A stretch of DNA of 12,933 nucleotides, taken from an uncultured Prevotella sp. (GTDB lineage: Bacteria > Bacteroidota > Bacteroidia > Bacteroidales > Bacteroidaceae). The stretch spans positions 1 through 12,933 of the forward strand of contig CAMTJK010000067.1 in NCBI GenBank assembly GCA_947072805.1, written 5' to 3'. The notes beneath the pieces were generated by a model. The model searched no databases. It saw only the letters and a list, made by a program, of their open reading frames with translations, and had not been told where the DNA came from. Below, piece after piece: positions 1-7,809 of this stretch. Positions within the stretch are counted from its first letter, which is position 1, and every line of letters starts with the position of its first letter. The position numbers were made by a program, and so were the translations under genes.

Positions 1-1416
1 TTATTGAATGTTTGGCTGTTCGAGTCCGAAATCGTGTTTGCGATCTATCACCTTCAGATAGAGAGCGAGCAGCAGAGCTGCAACTCCGAACATGGCGAAG
101 ATAATTAGAGGCAGTGTATAGTCGTACGGAATGAATTCGCTACCAGCTGCCTTGGCAGCAATGACAGCGGGATTGTTCTCGTTAGCACTTGCCAGTACAC
201 CTCCTATGAGCATTGGCACAAAGCAAAGTCCTATATTCTGAACCCAGAAGATAAGGCAGTATGCGCTGCCAAGCACTTTTTCGTCGATGATTTTAGGTAC
301 ACTGGGCCACAGTGCTGCAGGAACGAGGGCAAACGAAATGCCAAGCAATACGATGGTAGAGTAGGCCACGATGTAACTGTGGCTGGCAGGCAGAACGAAT
401 GCAAAGATAAGATGGCAGGCTATGAGCAGCAGGGCACCCCAAATAAGCATAGTGGCACCTTTACCCTTGTGGTCGAGGAACGAACCTAGGAAAGGAGTGA
501 TGACGGCTGCACCGATGGGGAACCAACGGAAAATGTTGGAAGCGTCTGAGGGAGATATACCGTCAAGGTTGCACTGCAGCATGTTGGCTCCATAACGCTG
601 GAACGGGAAGATGGCAGAGTAGTAAAGAACGCAGAGCAGCGCTACAACCCAGAATATGCGGCTCGTCAAGATGTTCTTCAGATCTGATACTTTGAACTCC
701 TCTTCGCCTCCTTCACCTGTAGCGCCATCGGCGGCAAGCTGGTTGTCGAGCTTACGGTCCATGACGGTAAATACAGAGAAGGTGATAAGACCTATGAAGA
801 GAAGTGCCGTACAGAAGCCTACGGGAACGGTGATAGACCCGAATTTCTCGGCAAGAATGGGTGAAATGGAGAAGATAGCGAACACTCCGACACGGGCAAT
901 GGCCATTTCCAGACCCATGGCTAGTGCCATCTCTTTGCCCTTAAACCACTTTGCAATGGCTTTAGATACTGTGGTTCCTGCCATCTCACAGCCGCAACCG
1001 AATATCATGAATCCGAATGCAGCAAGTTTGGCACTTGCCGGCATAGACACCCACCATGAGTCGAGCCAGGCAGCGAGGGCGGTGTCGGCAAAACCGTCGG
1101 TTACGGCGTAATACTTGATGCAGGCTCCGATGAACATCATGAAAGCCGAGAGCTCACCGGTGAAGCGGATGCCGCATTTGTCGAGTATAACACCGGCAAT
1201 GATAAGGAAGCCGAACACATTGAGAATGTACTCGCCGGCGGCATAGGTGCCGAATACACCCGGTGTCCAGCCACGTTCCTGCTCAATGAGTGACTGCAGG
1301 GGTGACATTACATCTACAAACATATAGCCGAAGAACATCATCAGGGCTATAAGTACCAAGGCTGTCCAACGCATAGCCTTGGAGTCGTTGAGTTTCTTTT
1401 GGATTAATTCCGTCAT
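1..1416 (-). CDS. MFS transporter, MFSD1-like (candidate dipeptide carrier)
   Basis: A 471-residue polytopic inner-membrane protein, complete in the window (TAA occupies bases 1-3). Hydrophobic segments suggest the usual 12-helix MFS fold in two halves, joined by a charged Gly/Glu-rich cytoplasmic loop at about residues 219-252. Loop 2-3 carries a motif-A variant (G75-V-I-L-D79-K-C-G-I-R), echoed in the second half as LDHKGKG. From memory, the C-terminal half matches animal MFSD1 in several places: an FW..xLCVxYYxAxFPF stretch near residue 270, A-L-W370-P371, LGxAY, and Q393-N394-xGL. MFSD1 is a lysosomal dipeptide uniporter, so dipeptide transport is inferred, not shown. The gene lies 58 nt downstream of a secreted dipeptidyl peptidase on the same strand, with no TAnnTTTG box in the gap, so co-transcription is likely. 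The start follows an A-rich leader without Shine-Dalgarno, as is common in Bacteroidota. MFS identity is certain; the substrate is not. Confidence 0.9.
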   Translation of the reverse strand: MTELIQKKLNDSKAMRWTALVLIALMMFFGYMFVDVMSPLQSLIEQERGWTPGVFGTYAAGEYILNVFGFLIIAGVILDKCGIRFTGELSAFMMFIGACIKYYAVTDGFADTALAAWLDSWWVSMPASAKLAAFGFMIFGCGCEMAGTTVSKAIAKWFKGKEMALAMGLEMAIARVGVFAIFSISPILAEKFGSITVPVGFCTALLFIGLITFSVFTVMDRKLDNQLAADGATGEGGEEEFKVSDLKNILTSRIFWVVALLCVLYYSAIFPFQRYGANMLQCNLDGISPSDASNIFRWFPIGAAVITPFLGSFLDHKGKGATMLIWGALLLIACHLIFAFVLPASHSYIVAYSTIVLLGISFALVPAALWPSVPKIIDEKVLGSAYCLIFWVQNIGLCFVPMLIGGVLASANENNPAVIAAKAAGSEFIPYDYTLPLIIFAMFGVAALLLALYLKVIDRKHDFGLEQPNIQ

Positions 1417-1474
1417 ATTGTTTTTATTTTAGATTATTGCTTTTACAATATATATATGTAAGGAGCTTTGGGTG

Positions 1475-3655
1475 TTATTTCTTCAGCCATTTGTCGAGCC
1501 AGCTGAAGAATGTGCGTTGCCAAAGTATGCCGTTCTGTGGTTTGAGTACCCAGTGGTTTTCGTCGGGGAAGATGAGCAACTCGGCCGGTATGCCTTTCAT
1601 GCGGGCAGCATTGAAGGCACCCATGCCCTGGTTGTAGTTTATTCTGTAGTCCATTTCTCCATGAATGCAGAGTATGGGCGTATCCCACTTGTCTACAAAC
1701 TTATGGGGAGAGTTATCATATGTTTTTTTTGCATTTGGTGTTAGCTTCTTGTTCCAGAATGCATCCTCATATTCCCAATTGCTGAACCATGCCTCTTCGG
1801 TATCGGTGTACATGGATTCAAGATTAAAAGCACCATCGTGTGAGATGAAGCACTTGAAACGTTTGTCGTGATTGCCAGCCAGATAATACACGCTGAAGCC
1901 TCCGAAACTTGCACCCACAGCTCCAAGCCGTTCCTTATCGACGAAAGGCAGATTGTCGGCTGCATCGTCTATGGCAGAAAGATAGTCGTTCATACACTGT
2001 CCTGTCCAGTCGCCGCTAATCTGTTCGTTCCATTCACTGCCGAAACCGGGTAGCCCATGGCGATTGGGCGCAACTATAACGTAGCCGTTGGCTGCCATTA
2101 TCTGGAAATTCCAGCGATAACTCCAGAACTGGCTTACCGGGCTTTGTGGACCGCCCTCGCAGAAGAGTAGGGTGGGATATTTCTTTTCTGGGTCGAAATT
2201 GGAGGGAAGTATTATCCAGCATAGCATTTCCTTACCGTCGGTTGTCTTGACCCAGCGTTGCTGTACTTTTCCCAACGAGAGCTGATCGAGTATGTGCTTG
2301 TTCTCAAACGTCACCTGTTCAATCTTTGTCTTCTTTATCTCTTTGCCGGGAGTGACTATATAGATGTCAGTAGGAGCCGATATGCTCTGGCGCATGGCGA
2401 GCAGTTTGTTGCCATCGTTGGCAGGGGCTATCGACACGAAATCTGCCCAGTTGTCAGTAAGCTGTGCAACTTCTCCAGCGAGGGTGGCCTGATACATATT
2501 CACACAGCCGTGCCACACGCCGATAAACGACAGTGTTTTGGAGTCGTTGCCCCAGCAGAAAGCATCAACGTTAGAGTCGAAGGCTTCTGTTACGTAATTC
2601 TTTTCGCCTGTTGCCAGTGTATAGACGCAGAGGCGGTTACGGTCTGACTCATATCCGTCGCGTGCCATGCTCTGCCATGCAATGTATTTTCCGTCAGGCG
2701 AGAACAGTGGGTTGGTATCGTAGCCGGGATTGTTCTTTAGATTCTCTTCGCTGTTCACGCTTTGGTCTTTCATAGTGTGCGTTGCATCTACAGAAGGTGC
2801 TTTGTAACCGGATTCTTTGCAGATGTTTCGTGTTTCATGAGAGCTGATGTCGTACAGATAGATGTCGGCATCAGTCGATATGGCGTAATCAGCACCGATC
2901 TTCTTTCTGCATGTATATGCAATTGTCTTGGAATCAGGGCTCCATGTAAGCTGTTCTATGCCTCCAAAAGGTTCCATGGGACATTCGTAAGGCTCGCCAT
3001 TCAGTATATCTGTATTAGCATCCACATCAATGCCGTCTGCTGTAACCTTTGCAAGGAAAGGATGTTGTATGCTTTCTACATAATGATCCCAGTGCCTATA
3101 CATGAGGTCGGTAACGAGTCTTCCCGTTGCCTTTGGCAGATCATCGGGATTTTTCTTTATTATCTCGTTGAAAGGCAGAGACTTGATAAGTATCACGTGG
3201 CTTCCGTCAGGTGAAAATTTGAAGCCTTCTATCTTGCCGTTGGAGTGCGTAAGCTGAACGCGTCCTTCTCCCTTGTCATTCATCTTCCATATTTCACCGC
3301 CGGAGAGGTATGCTATGTTCTTGCCGCCGTCTATCCATGTAGGATCAGTCTCATTGTTGGCTGCAGATGTCAGTTGGCGGCTATTCTTTCCGTTGGCATC
3401 GATGACGCAAATCACCTGATGTCCCTTGTTGGCTTCAACACTGTAATATCCCACTTGATATACAATCTGTTTGCCGTTGGGTGAAGCTTCTGCAGTGGCG
3501 ATGCGTCCCATTGCCCATAAAGCCTCCGGTGTCATCTGCCTGCTCTTCAGAGTGATGTTGCTTTTTGCGATGTTTATCTCATCGGCTGTCTTCGCGTTGC
3601 CTGCCGTTGCGATTGTTGTCATAGCTGCTACTGCTAATGTTGCTAATGTTTTCAT
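1475..3655 (-). CDS. dpp5: Secreted dipeptidyl peptidase, S9 family, Dpp5 type
   Basis: A 726-residue serine exopeptidase that should release N-terminal dipeptides from oligopeptides in the periplasm. The chosen ATG gives an immediate signal peptide (MKTLATLAVAAMTTIATAG). An in-frame ATG 69 nt upstream would bury it behind a charged extension and lies in a hairpin loop. Residues about 40-440 form a beta-propeller with TolB/PD40-like repeats (FSPDG, WSPDS). The C-terminal alpha/beta-hydrolase has Ser583 in GASFGGF, Asp669 in GEMDYRI and His701 in ENHW, with S9-typical spacing. Long stretches (LPKATGRL, DLMYRHWD, GEPYECPM, NEQISGDW, PDENHWVL) match Porphyromonas gingivalis DPP5 as I remember it. 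That enzyme prefers Ala and hydrophobic residues at P1. This protein is about 40 residues longer, partly through an insertion near residues 280-310. It sits after yidC and before an MFSD1-like transporter. Confidence in family is very high; in exact specificity, moderate. Confidence 0.93.
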   Translation of the reverse strand: MKTLATLAVAAMTTIATAGNAKTADEINIAKSNITLKSRQMTPEALWAMGRIATAEASPNGKQIVYQVGYYSVEANKGHQVICVIDANGKNSRQLTSAANNETDPTWIDGGKNIAYLSGGEIWKMNDKGEGRVQLTHSNGKIEGFKFSPDGSHVILIKSLPFNEIIKKNPDDLPKATGRLVTDLMYRHWDHYVESIQHPFLAKVTADGIDVDANTDILNGEPYECPMEPFGGIEQLTWSPDSKTIAYTCRKKIGADYAISTDADIYLYDISSHETRNICKESGYKAPSVDATHTMKDQSVNSEENLKNNPGYDTNPLFSPDGKYIAWQSMARDGYESDRNRLCVYTLATGEKNYVTEAFDSNVDAFCWGNDSKTLSFIGVWHGCVNMYQATLAGEVAQLTDNWADFVSIAPANDGNKLLAMRQSISAPTDIYIVTPGKEIKKTKIEQVTFENKHILDQLSLGKVQQRWVKTTDGKEMLCWIILPSNFDPEKKYPTLLFCEGGPQSPVSQFWSYRWNFQIMAANGYVIVAPNRHGLPGFGSEWNEQISGDWTGQCMNDYLSAIDDAADNLPFVDKERLGAVGASFGGFSVYYLAGNHDKRFKCFISHDGAFNLESMYTDTEEAWFSNWEYEDAFWNKKLTPNAKKTYDNSPHKFVDKWDTPILCIHGEMDYRINYNQGMGAFNAARMKGIPAELLIFPDENHWVLKPQNGILWQRTFFSWLDKWLKK

Positions 3656-3702
3656 ATCTTTATATGTATATTGTCGGATGTCCTCTTTGTCTGTCGGTAC
3701 GG

Positions 3703-3770
3703 AAATGCAATACGCGGATTTCATGGACTCCCGTCAATAAGGTTATCCGTGTAATCCGCGCATTGCTTTT
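3703..3770 (-). repeat. REP-like imperfect inverted repeat between yidC and dpp5
   Basis: Arms GCAATACGCGGATT (3707-3720) and AATCCGCGCATTGC (3753-3766) pair over 14 positions around a 32-nt loop. After one mismatch, three further A/T pairs extend the stem. The single mismatch inside the arms is A-C if the plus strand is transcribed but a G-U wobble on the minus strand, so the stem is fully paired in the yidC-to-dpp5 transcript. The GCGGATTACACGGAT wording resembles dispersed palindromic sequences I recall from intergenic regions of Bacteroidota; this cannot be verified here. It could act as a weak terminator or an mRNA-stabilising hairpin. No good U-tract follows on the minus strand (only UUU after one base). 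Confidence 0.6.
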
Positions 3771-3818
3771 TATTGAGTTATATTGTCAGAATAAACTTCC
3801 GATACAGCTTCGAGAATA

Positions 3819-5714
3819 TCATTGTTTTCTTCTGTTTTGCATCTCACGCTGCTGTCTCTGTATTTCGGCTGCTTGCTTCTGTATGGCTTCAAGTCTTGCT
3901 GCAAGTCCGCTCATCTTCTTCGGGTTGTTCTGGTTCTCCTTATATCGTGCTTCCAGAATATCGAGAAGCTTCTGGTCGTTTGTAGTCTTGCGCAATGTCC
4001 ACATTATTGCGGCACTGAAGAACAAGGATATGAAGTAATAGAAGTTAAGACCGGCAGAATAGTCATTGAACATAAAGAAGAACATAACCGGCATGAGATA
4101 CATCATCCATTGCATCATCTTCATTTGTTCAGCCTGTTGTCCCACCATCTGGTCGCGTTGTTGGCGCATGCTCATGACTGAATAAAGAATGTTGGAGACA
4201 CAGAAAAGGATACATGTGAGACTGAGATGGTCACCGATAAGCCATATATTGGTATCCCATTCTATTATAGGGTCGTATGTTGATAAGTCATTTATCCATA
4301 AGAAACTTTCTCCGCGTAGCTGTATTGCGTTTGGTACGAAATTGAACATTGCAATCCAGATTGGCATCTGAATCAACATTGGTAAGCAGCCAGAAAGCGG
4401 ACTTACTCCGTACTTTGAATAGATGGCCATCATTGCCTGCTGTTTCTGCATCTGGTCTTCCGGCTTGTCATATTGCTTGGTTGCTTCTTCCACTTTGGGC
4501 TTGAGAACACGCATCTTCGCAGAGCTCATATAACTCTTCTTTACCATCGGGTAGGTGATGAGCTTCAGTAGAAGTGTGATAAGAATAAGAACAATACCCA
4601 TGTTGAGTCCGAAGCCTGTAAGCCAGTCGAAAACATATAATGTAAACCAGCGGTTTATGATTCGGAAAAGCGGCCATCCCAAATAAACGAGTTGCTGCAG
4701 TTCAAGGTCTTTTCCAAATTTACTCTCTTCTTCAATGTTCTGAAGCAGACGGAAATCATTTGGACCAACAAACATTTCAAACTCTGTCGGTTCTGCTCCG
4801 GTAGGATCAAAGAATGTCTTCATCTTGGCTTGGTAGAACTTCAAATAGCCCGAGCCTTTCTCCTGGGGAACACTTGTCATCAGCGAGTTTGCTGCGAAAT
4901 TGTTTTTGGCAATGAGTACTGCACTGAAGAATTGGTTCTTGAAAGCAATCCAGTCAAGAGATTCTTCTATTTTCTCGTCAATCTTTTCTGAAGTCTCGTT
5001 CAGATAATCCGTACCACCATTATTTTCCTTATAAGTGAGCGATGCGTATCTGTTTTCAAATGTGAATCCTTTTTCTTGCTGTCTGCATTTGTCCGTCCAC
5101 TCGATGTCCATCTCCCGATAATTTGGCGCAAAGACACCTGAGAGTCCGTTGGCACGCATTGAAATGTGGAGCAAATAGTCTTTCCCGAGCACGTAATTGA
5201 TGGATATCGAGCCGCCATTACCAGCCATTGCAGTCATGGTAACGGTGGAATCGCTTATGTTTGAGGGTTCGAAAAAGAGGTCATTTGTTACGATATTCAT
5301 GCTTTTGCCGGACAGCATGAAGTTCATTTTCTGATCATTTCCATCAAAAAGTGTTATGTCTTTTTCACCGTTACGATCAGGAAAGCCAAGAATTTTCGCT
5401 TTGCTGACAGTTCCGCCTTTGGTATTGAGGGTCAGCTCCACTTTCTCATTCTTGAGTACCACGGTCTTGTTTGTTCCATTGAGTGATTTGTGAAACAAGG
5501 CGGTTGTGTCGTTCAAGGCTTCAGCAATGGCTTGTGCTTTCTTTTTTTCACTTGCTATTTTCTGCTCCATTTCTGCCTTTTCTTTCATCGCATTGGCAAT
5601 GGAGTCTTGTTTCTGTTGAGCAATTATCTCTTCTGATGATGGCTGATTGTACCAACTGAAGCCAATCAGTACCAGGATGATCAGTAAGAATCCTATGATG
5701 TTGTTCTTATTCAT
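3819..5714 (-). CDS. yidC: Membrane protein insertase YidC
   Basis: A 631-residue inner-membrane insertase (YidC/Oxa1/Alb3) that inserts and folds membrane proteins alone or with SecYEG. One N-terminal transmembrane helix (about residues 6-22) is followed by a Lys/Glu/Gln-rich coiled segment (about 25-70), then a large periplasmic domain to about residue 345. The conserved five-helix core follows. It includes the coiled-coil cytoplasmic loop (SSAKMRVLKPKV) and the hallmark GCLPMLIQMPIW around residues 440-452. Lys384 in KLITYP occupies the place of the hydrophilic-groove Arg (R366) of E. coli YidC. The protein ends in a basic, Gln-rich tail (RRKQ). At 631 residues it is longer than E. coli YidC (548), as usual for Bacteroidota. 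Its ATG lies inside the last codons of pyrG (8-nt overlap ATGAATAA), implying translational coupling and shared transcription. Confidence 0.97.
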   Translation of the reverse strand: MNKNNIIGFLLIILVLIGFSWYNQPSSEEIIAQQKQDSIANAMKEKAEMEQKIASEKKKAQAIAEALNDTTALFHKSLNGTNKTVVLKNEKVELTLNTKGGTVSKAKILGFPDRNGEKDITLFDGNDQKMNFMLSGKSMNIVTNDLFFEPSNISDSTVTMTAMAGNGGSISINYVLGKDYLLHISMRANGLSGVFAPNYREMDIEWTDKCRQQEKGFTFENRYASLTYKENNGGTDYLNETSEKIDEKIEESLDWIAFKNQFFSAVLIAKNNFAANSLMTSVPQEKGSGYLKFYQAKMKTFFDPTGAEPTEFEMFVGPNDFRLLQNIEEESKFGKDLELQQLVYLGWPLFRIINRWFTLYVFDWLTGFGLNMGIVLILITLLLKLITYPMVKKSYMSSAKMRVLKPKVEEATKQYDKPEDQMQKQQAMMAIYSKYGVSPLSGCLPMLIQMPIWIAMFNFVPNAIQLRGESFLWINDLSTYDPIIEWDTNIWLIGDHLSLTCILFCVSNILYSVMSMRQQRDQMVGQQAEQMKMMQWMMYLMPVMFFFMFNDYSAGLNFYYFISLFFSAAIMWTLRKTTNDQKLLDILEARYKENQNNPKKMSGLAARLEAIQKQAAEIQRQQREMQNRRKQ

Positions 5715-7317
5715 CTTTCTTGTTTTTGATAGCTGCGTTTATGAAGTCAAGGAATAGGGGATGTGGATTAAGCACAGTACTTTGATATTCAGGGTGGAAT
5801 TGTGTCCCGATATACCATTTTAGACCTGGTATTTCAACGATTTCCACGAGATTGCTTTCCGGATTCTTTCCTACGCATTGCATTCCGTTGCGTTCGTATT
5901 CGGTCTGATAGTCATTGTTAAATTCATAACGGTGGCGATGACGTTCCTGAATATGTTCTTTCTTGTAAATGTCGAAGACGCGTGAACCTTGTTTTAGTAC
6001 ACATTCGTATGCACCAAGACGCATTGTTCCACCCATATCGGTGATGTTCTTTTGCTCTTCCATTATATCGATAACATTGTGCACTGTCTTCTCGTCGATT
6101 TCCCTGCTGTTGGCATCAGCATATCCAAGAACATTGCGGGCAAACTCTATTACCATCATCTGCATACCAAGACAAATTCCGAATGTTGGTATATCGTGTG
6201 TTCTTGTATAGTGAGCTGCGATAATTTTGCCTTCTATGCCTCGTTGTCCGAAGCCGGGACATACAACTATTCCGTCTTGTCCATCCAATTTTTCAGCAAC
6301 ATTTTCTTCTGTAATCTGTTCTGAGTTGATGAATGTCAGTACAGTCTTACGGTCGTTGTATGTCCCTGCTTGCGATAGGCTTTCGCGTATACTTTTATAG
6401 GCGTCCTGCAGGTCGTACTTGCCAACGAGGCCGATTTTCACTTCTTTAGTGGCATTGTTTCGTCGTTCAAGAAAGTTTTTCCATGGTCCGAGTGTTGGTG
6501 TTTCGCCTGCCTCGATGTCGAGCTTGCGTAATATTGCGGTGTCAAGACCTTGACGTTGCATGTTTACCGGAACTTCATAGATTGAGGGAAGGTCTTCACT
6601 TTGCACTACGCAGTCGATATCGACATTACAGAATGAAGCCACTTTTTTCAATATATCGTTGTTCAAATGTTTTTCTGTGCGTAGTACGAGCACATCGGGT
6701 TGTATTCCCACGCTTTGCAATTCTTTTACAGAGTGCTGTGTGGGTTTGGTCTTCAATTCGCCGGCAGCTTTAAGGTAGGGCACGTATGTGAGGTGCACAC
6801 ATACCGCGTTACGTCCCAATTCCCATTTCATCTGTCTGATGGCTTCAAGGAAAGGCATGCTTTCTATGTCACCAATTGTACCGCCGATTTCCGTAATGAC
6901 GAAATCATAGTGATATTTTTCGCCGAGCAATTTCACGTTGCGTTTTATCTCGTTGGTGATATGGGGTACTACCTGAATGGTTTTTCCCAAATAGTCACCG
7001 CGGCGTTCCTTGTCTATGACTGCCTTATATATGCGTCCTGTGGTAAGCGAATTTGCTTTTGTTGTCTGAATACCGGTAAAACGTTCGTAATGTCCGAGGT
7101 CGAGGTCGGTTTCCATACCGTCTACGGTAACATAACATTCTCCGTGTTCATAAGGATTTAATGTTCCCGGGTCAATATTAATGTATGGATCGAACTTCTG
7201 GATAGTGATATTATAACCTCTTGCTTGCAGCAATTTGCCGATAGAAGATGAAATTATGCCTTTGCCCAGCGATGAAACCACACCGCCCGTAACGAAGATG
7301 TACTTTGTTTCTGCCAC
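5707..7317 (-). CDS. pyrG: CTP synthase (glutamine-hydrolysing)
   Basis: A 536-residue cytoplasmic enzyme that makes CTP from UTP, ATP and glutamine, the last step of pyrimidine nucleotide synthesis. The N-terminal synthase domain (about residues 1-270) shows the invariant VTGGVVSSLGKG P-loop region, DPYINIDPGT, and DLDLGHYERF. The C-terminal class-I glutamine amidotransferase (about 295-530) has nucleophile Cys382 in GICLGMQ and the His508/Glu510 pair in FHPEYQS. The length is normal for the family. The start is GTG, not ATG: no in-frame ATG lies close upstream, and the GTG places MAETKYIFVTGG in register with other CTP synthases. A well-formed Bacteroidota promoter lies about 55 nt upstream. 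It leads a probable operon with yidC. Confidence 0.98.
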   Translation of the reverse strand: MAETKYIFVTGGVVSSLGKGIISSSIGKLLQARGYNITIQKFDPYINIDPGTLNPYEHGECYVTVDGMETDLDLGHYERFTGIQTTKANSLTTGRIYKAVIDKERRGDYLGKTIQVVPHITNEIKRNVKLLGEKYHYDFVITEIGGTIGDIESMPFLEAIRQMKWELGRNAVCVHLTYVPYLKAAGELKTKPTQHSVKELQSVGIQPDVLVLRTEKHLNNDILKKVASFCNVDIDCVVQSEDLPSIYEVPVNMQRQGLDTAILRKLDIEAGETPTLGPWKNFLERRNNATKEVKIGLVGKYDLQDAYKSIRESLSQAGTYNDRKTVLTFINSEQITEENVAEKLDGQDGIVVCPGFGQRGIEGKIIAAHYTRTHDIPTFGICLGMQMMVIEFARNVLGYADANSREIDEKTVHNVIDIMEEQKNITDMGGTMRLGAYECVLKQGSRVFDIYKKEHIQERHRHRYEFNNDYQTEYERNGMQCVGKNPESNLVEIVEIPGLKWYIGTQFHPEYQSTVLNPHPLFLDFINAAIKNKKDE

Positions 7318-7370
7318 GATTATAATGTTTTATGTTTCAATTTCTAAAACCTTGATAAATATACAAGGCG

Positions 7371-7402
7371 CAAAATTAATAAAAAAAGTCGAAACCCGCA
7401 AA
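7371..7402 (-). promoter_or_regulatory. pyrG promoter (Bacteroidota -33/-7)
   Basis: On the minus strand, TTTG (7402-7399) and TAATTTTG (7378-7371) are separated by 20 bp, fitting the Bacteroidota housekeeping consensus TTTG-N19-21-TAnnTTTG. Transcription should start near 7365, leaving a leader of about 45-50 nt before the GTG of pyrG. It is the best-formed promoter in the window. Confidence 0.75.
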
Positions 7403-7715
7403 GATTAGCTGAAGTTTTCAAGCCAATGCAACATGCACTGCTGTCAAAGGCATTTGCAAAGTATTCAGCGTGTTATGAATTTTGATTGCTCTTTTTGCAC
7501 GTATAGCTTGACTTTACATTAGCTTGTACTTGCTCATTTATACTTTTCTCTGTCTTCGCTTTGCTTTCTGTTTTTTTTGATATATGTTTATTACACCTTA
7601 ATTATATATAAGGGACAAATTGAGTTTATCATACTTTCACGTTAAATATAATGCCAATGCAGGTGTAAAAACGCAGAAAACGATGCCATATAAACTGAAA
7701 TACGATAATATTAGT
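7403..7715. other. Unassigned AT-rich intergenic segment
   Basis: About 310 nt between the pyrG promoter and the plus-strand promoter hold no open frame with family features, no tRNA or rRNA and no further TAnnTTTG box on either strand. Pyrimidine-rich tracts occur around 7540-7590. A loose inverted repeat GCTGAA/TTCAGC (7408-7413 and 7464-7469) encloses other short pairings. A small RNA or regulator-binding region is possible but not supported by anything specific. Confidence 0.4.
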
Positions 7716-7723
7716 TATCTTTG
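7716..7723 (+). promoter_or_regulatory. -7 promoter box of the DUF3078 gene
   Basis: TATCTTTG fits TAnnTTTG exactly. No clear TTTG is found 19-21 bp upstream. The predicted start near 7730 gives a leader of roughly 80 nt that contains two hairpins. Confidence 0.6.
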
Positions 7724-7742
7724 TAGCCGCTTTTAATAGTAA

Positions 7743-7791
7743 AGGTTGCCGAGAACCTGTTATTACATGCAAAATGCCCGATGTCAGGCAT
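7743..7791 (+). other. Two hairpins in the DUF3078 5' leader
   Basis: AGGTT/AACCT (7743-7747 and 7754-7758, 6-nt loop) is followed by ATGCC/GGCAT (7774-7778 and 7787-7791, 8-nt loop, with GA/TC able to pair inside). Both lie between the predicted transcription start and the ATG at 7810. No known riboswitch fold is recognised. They may affect mRNA stability or translation. Confidence 0.4.
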
Positions 7792-7809
7792 GGTTATAAA
7801 TGATGTAGA

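Noticed and set aside
656..1111. Plus-strand open frame of 151 codons within the MFS gene
   Set aside because: It is antisense to a clear 12-helix transporter and shows no domain or signal; it is a shadow frame. The same holds for plus-strand frames over dpp5, yidC and pyrG.
3656..3724. Upstream in-frame ATG that would lengthen the dipeptidyl peptidase by 23 residues
   Set aside because: The extension is charged, would mask the signal peptide, and its ATG lies in the loop of the REP-like hairpin. The internal Met starts a textbook signal sequence.
3753..3775. Plus-strand rho-independent terminator (right hairpin arm followed by TTTTT)
   Set aside because: No plus-strand gene lies upstream to terminate, and the stem has an A-C mismatch on that strand; it was kept as a REP-like repeat instead.
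7344..7368. Attenuator-like hairpin CCTTG/CAAGG followed by TTTT in the pyrG leader
   Set aside because: The stem is only 5 bp with a 9-nt loop, and the predicted transcription start falls in its 5' arm, so the RNA probably lacks half of it.
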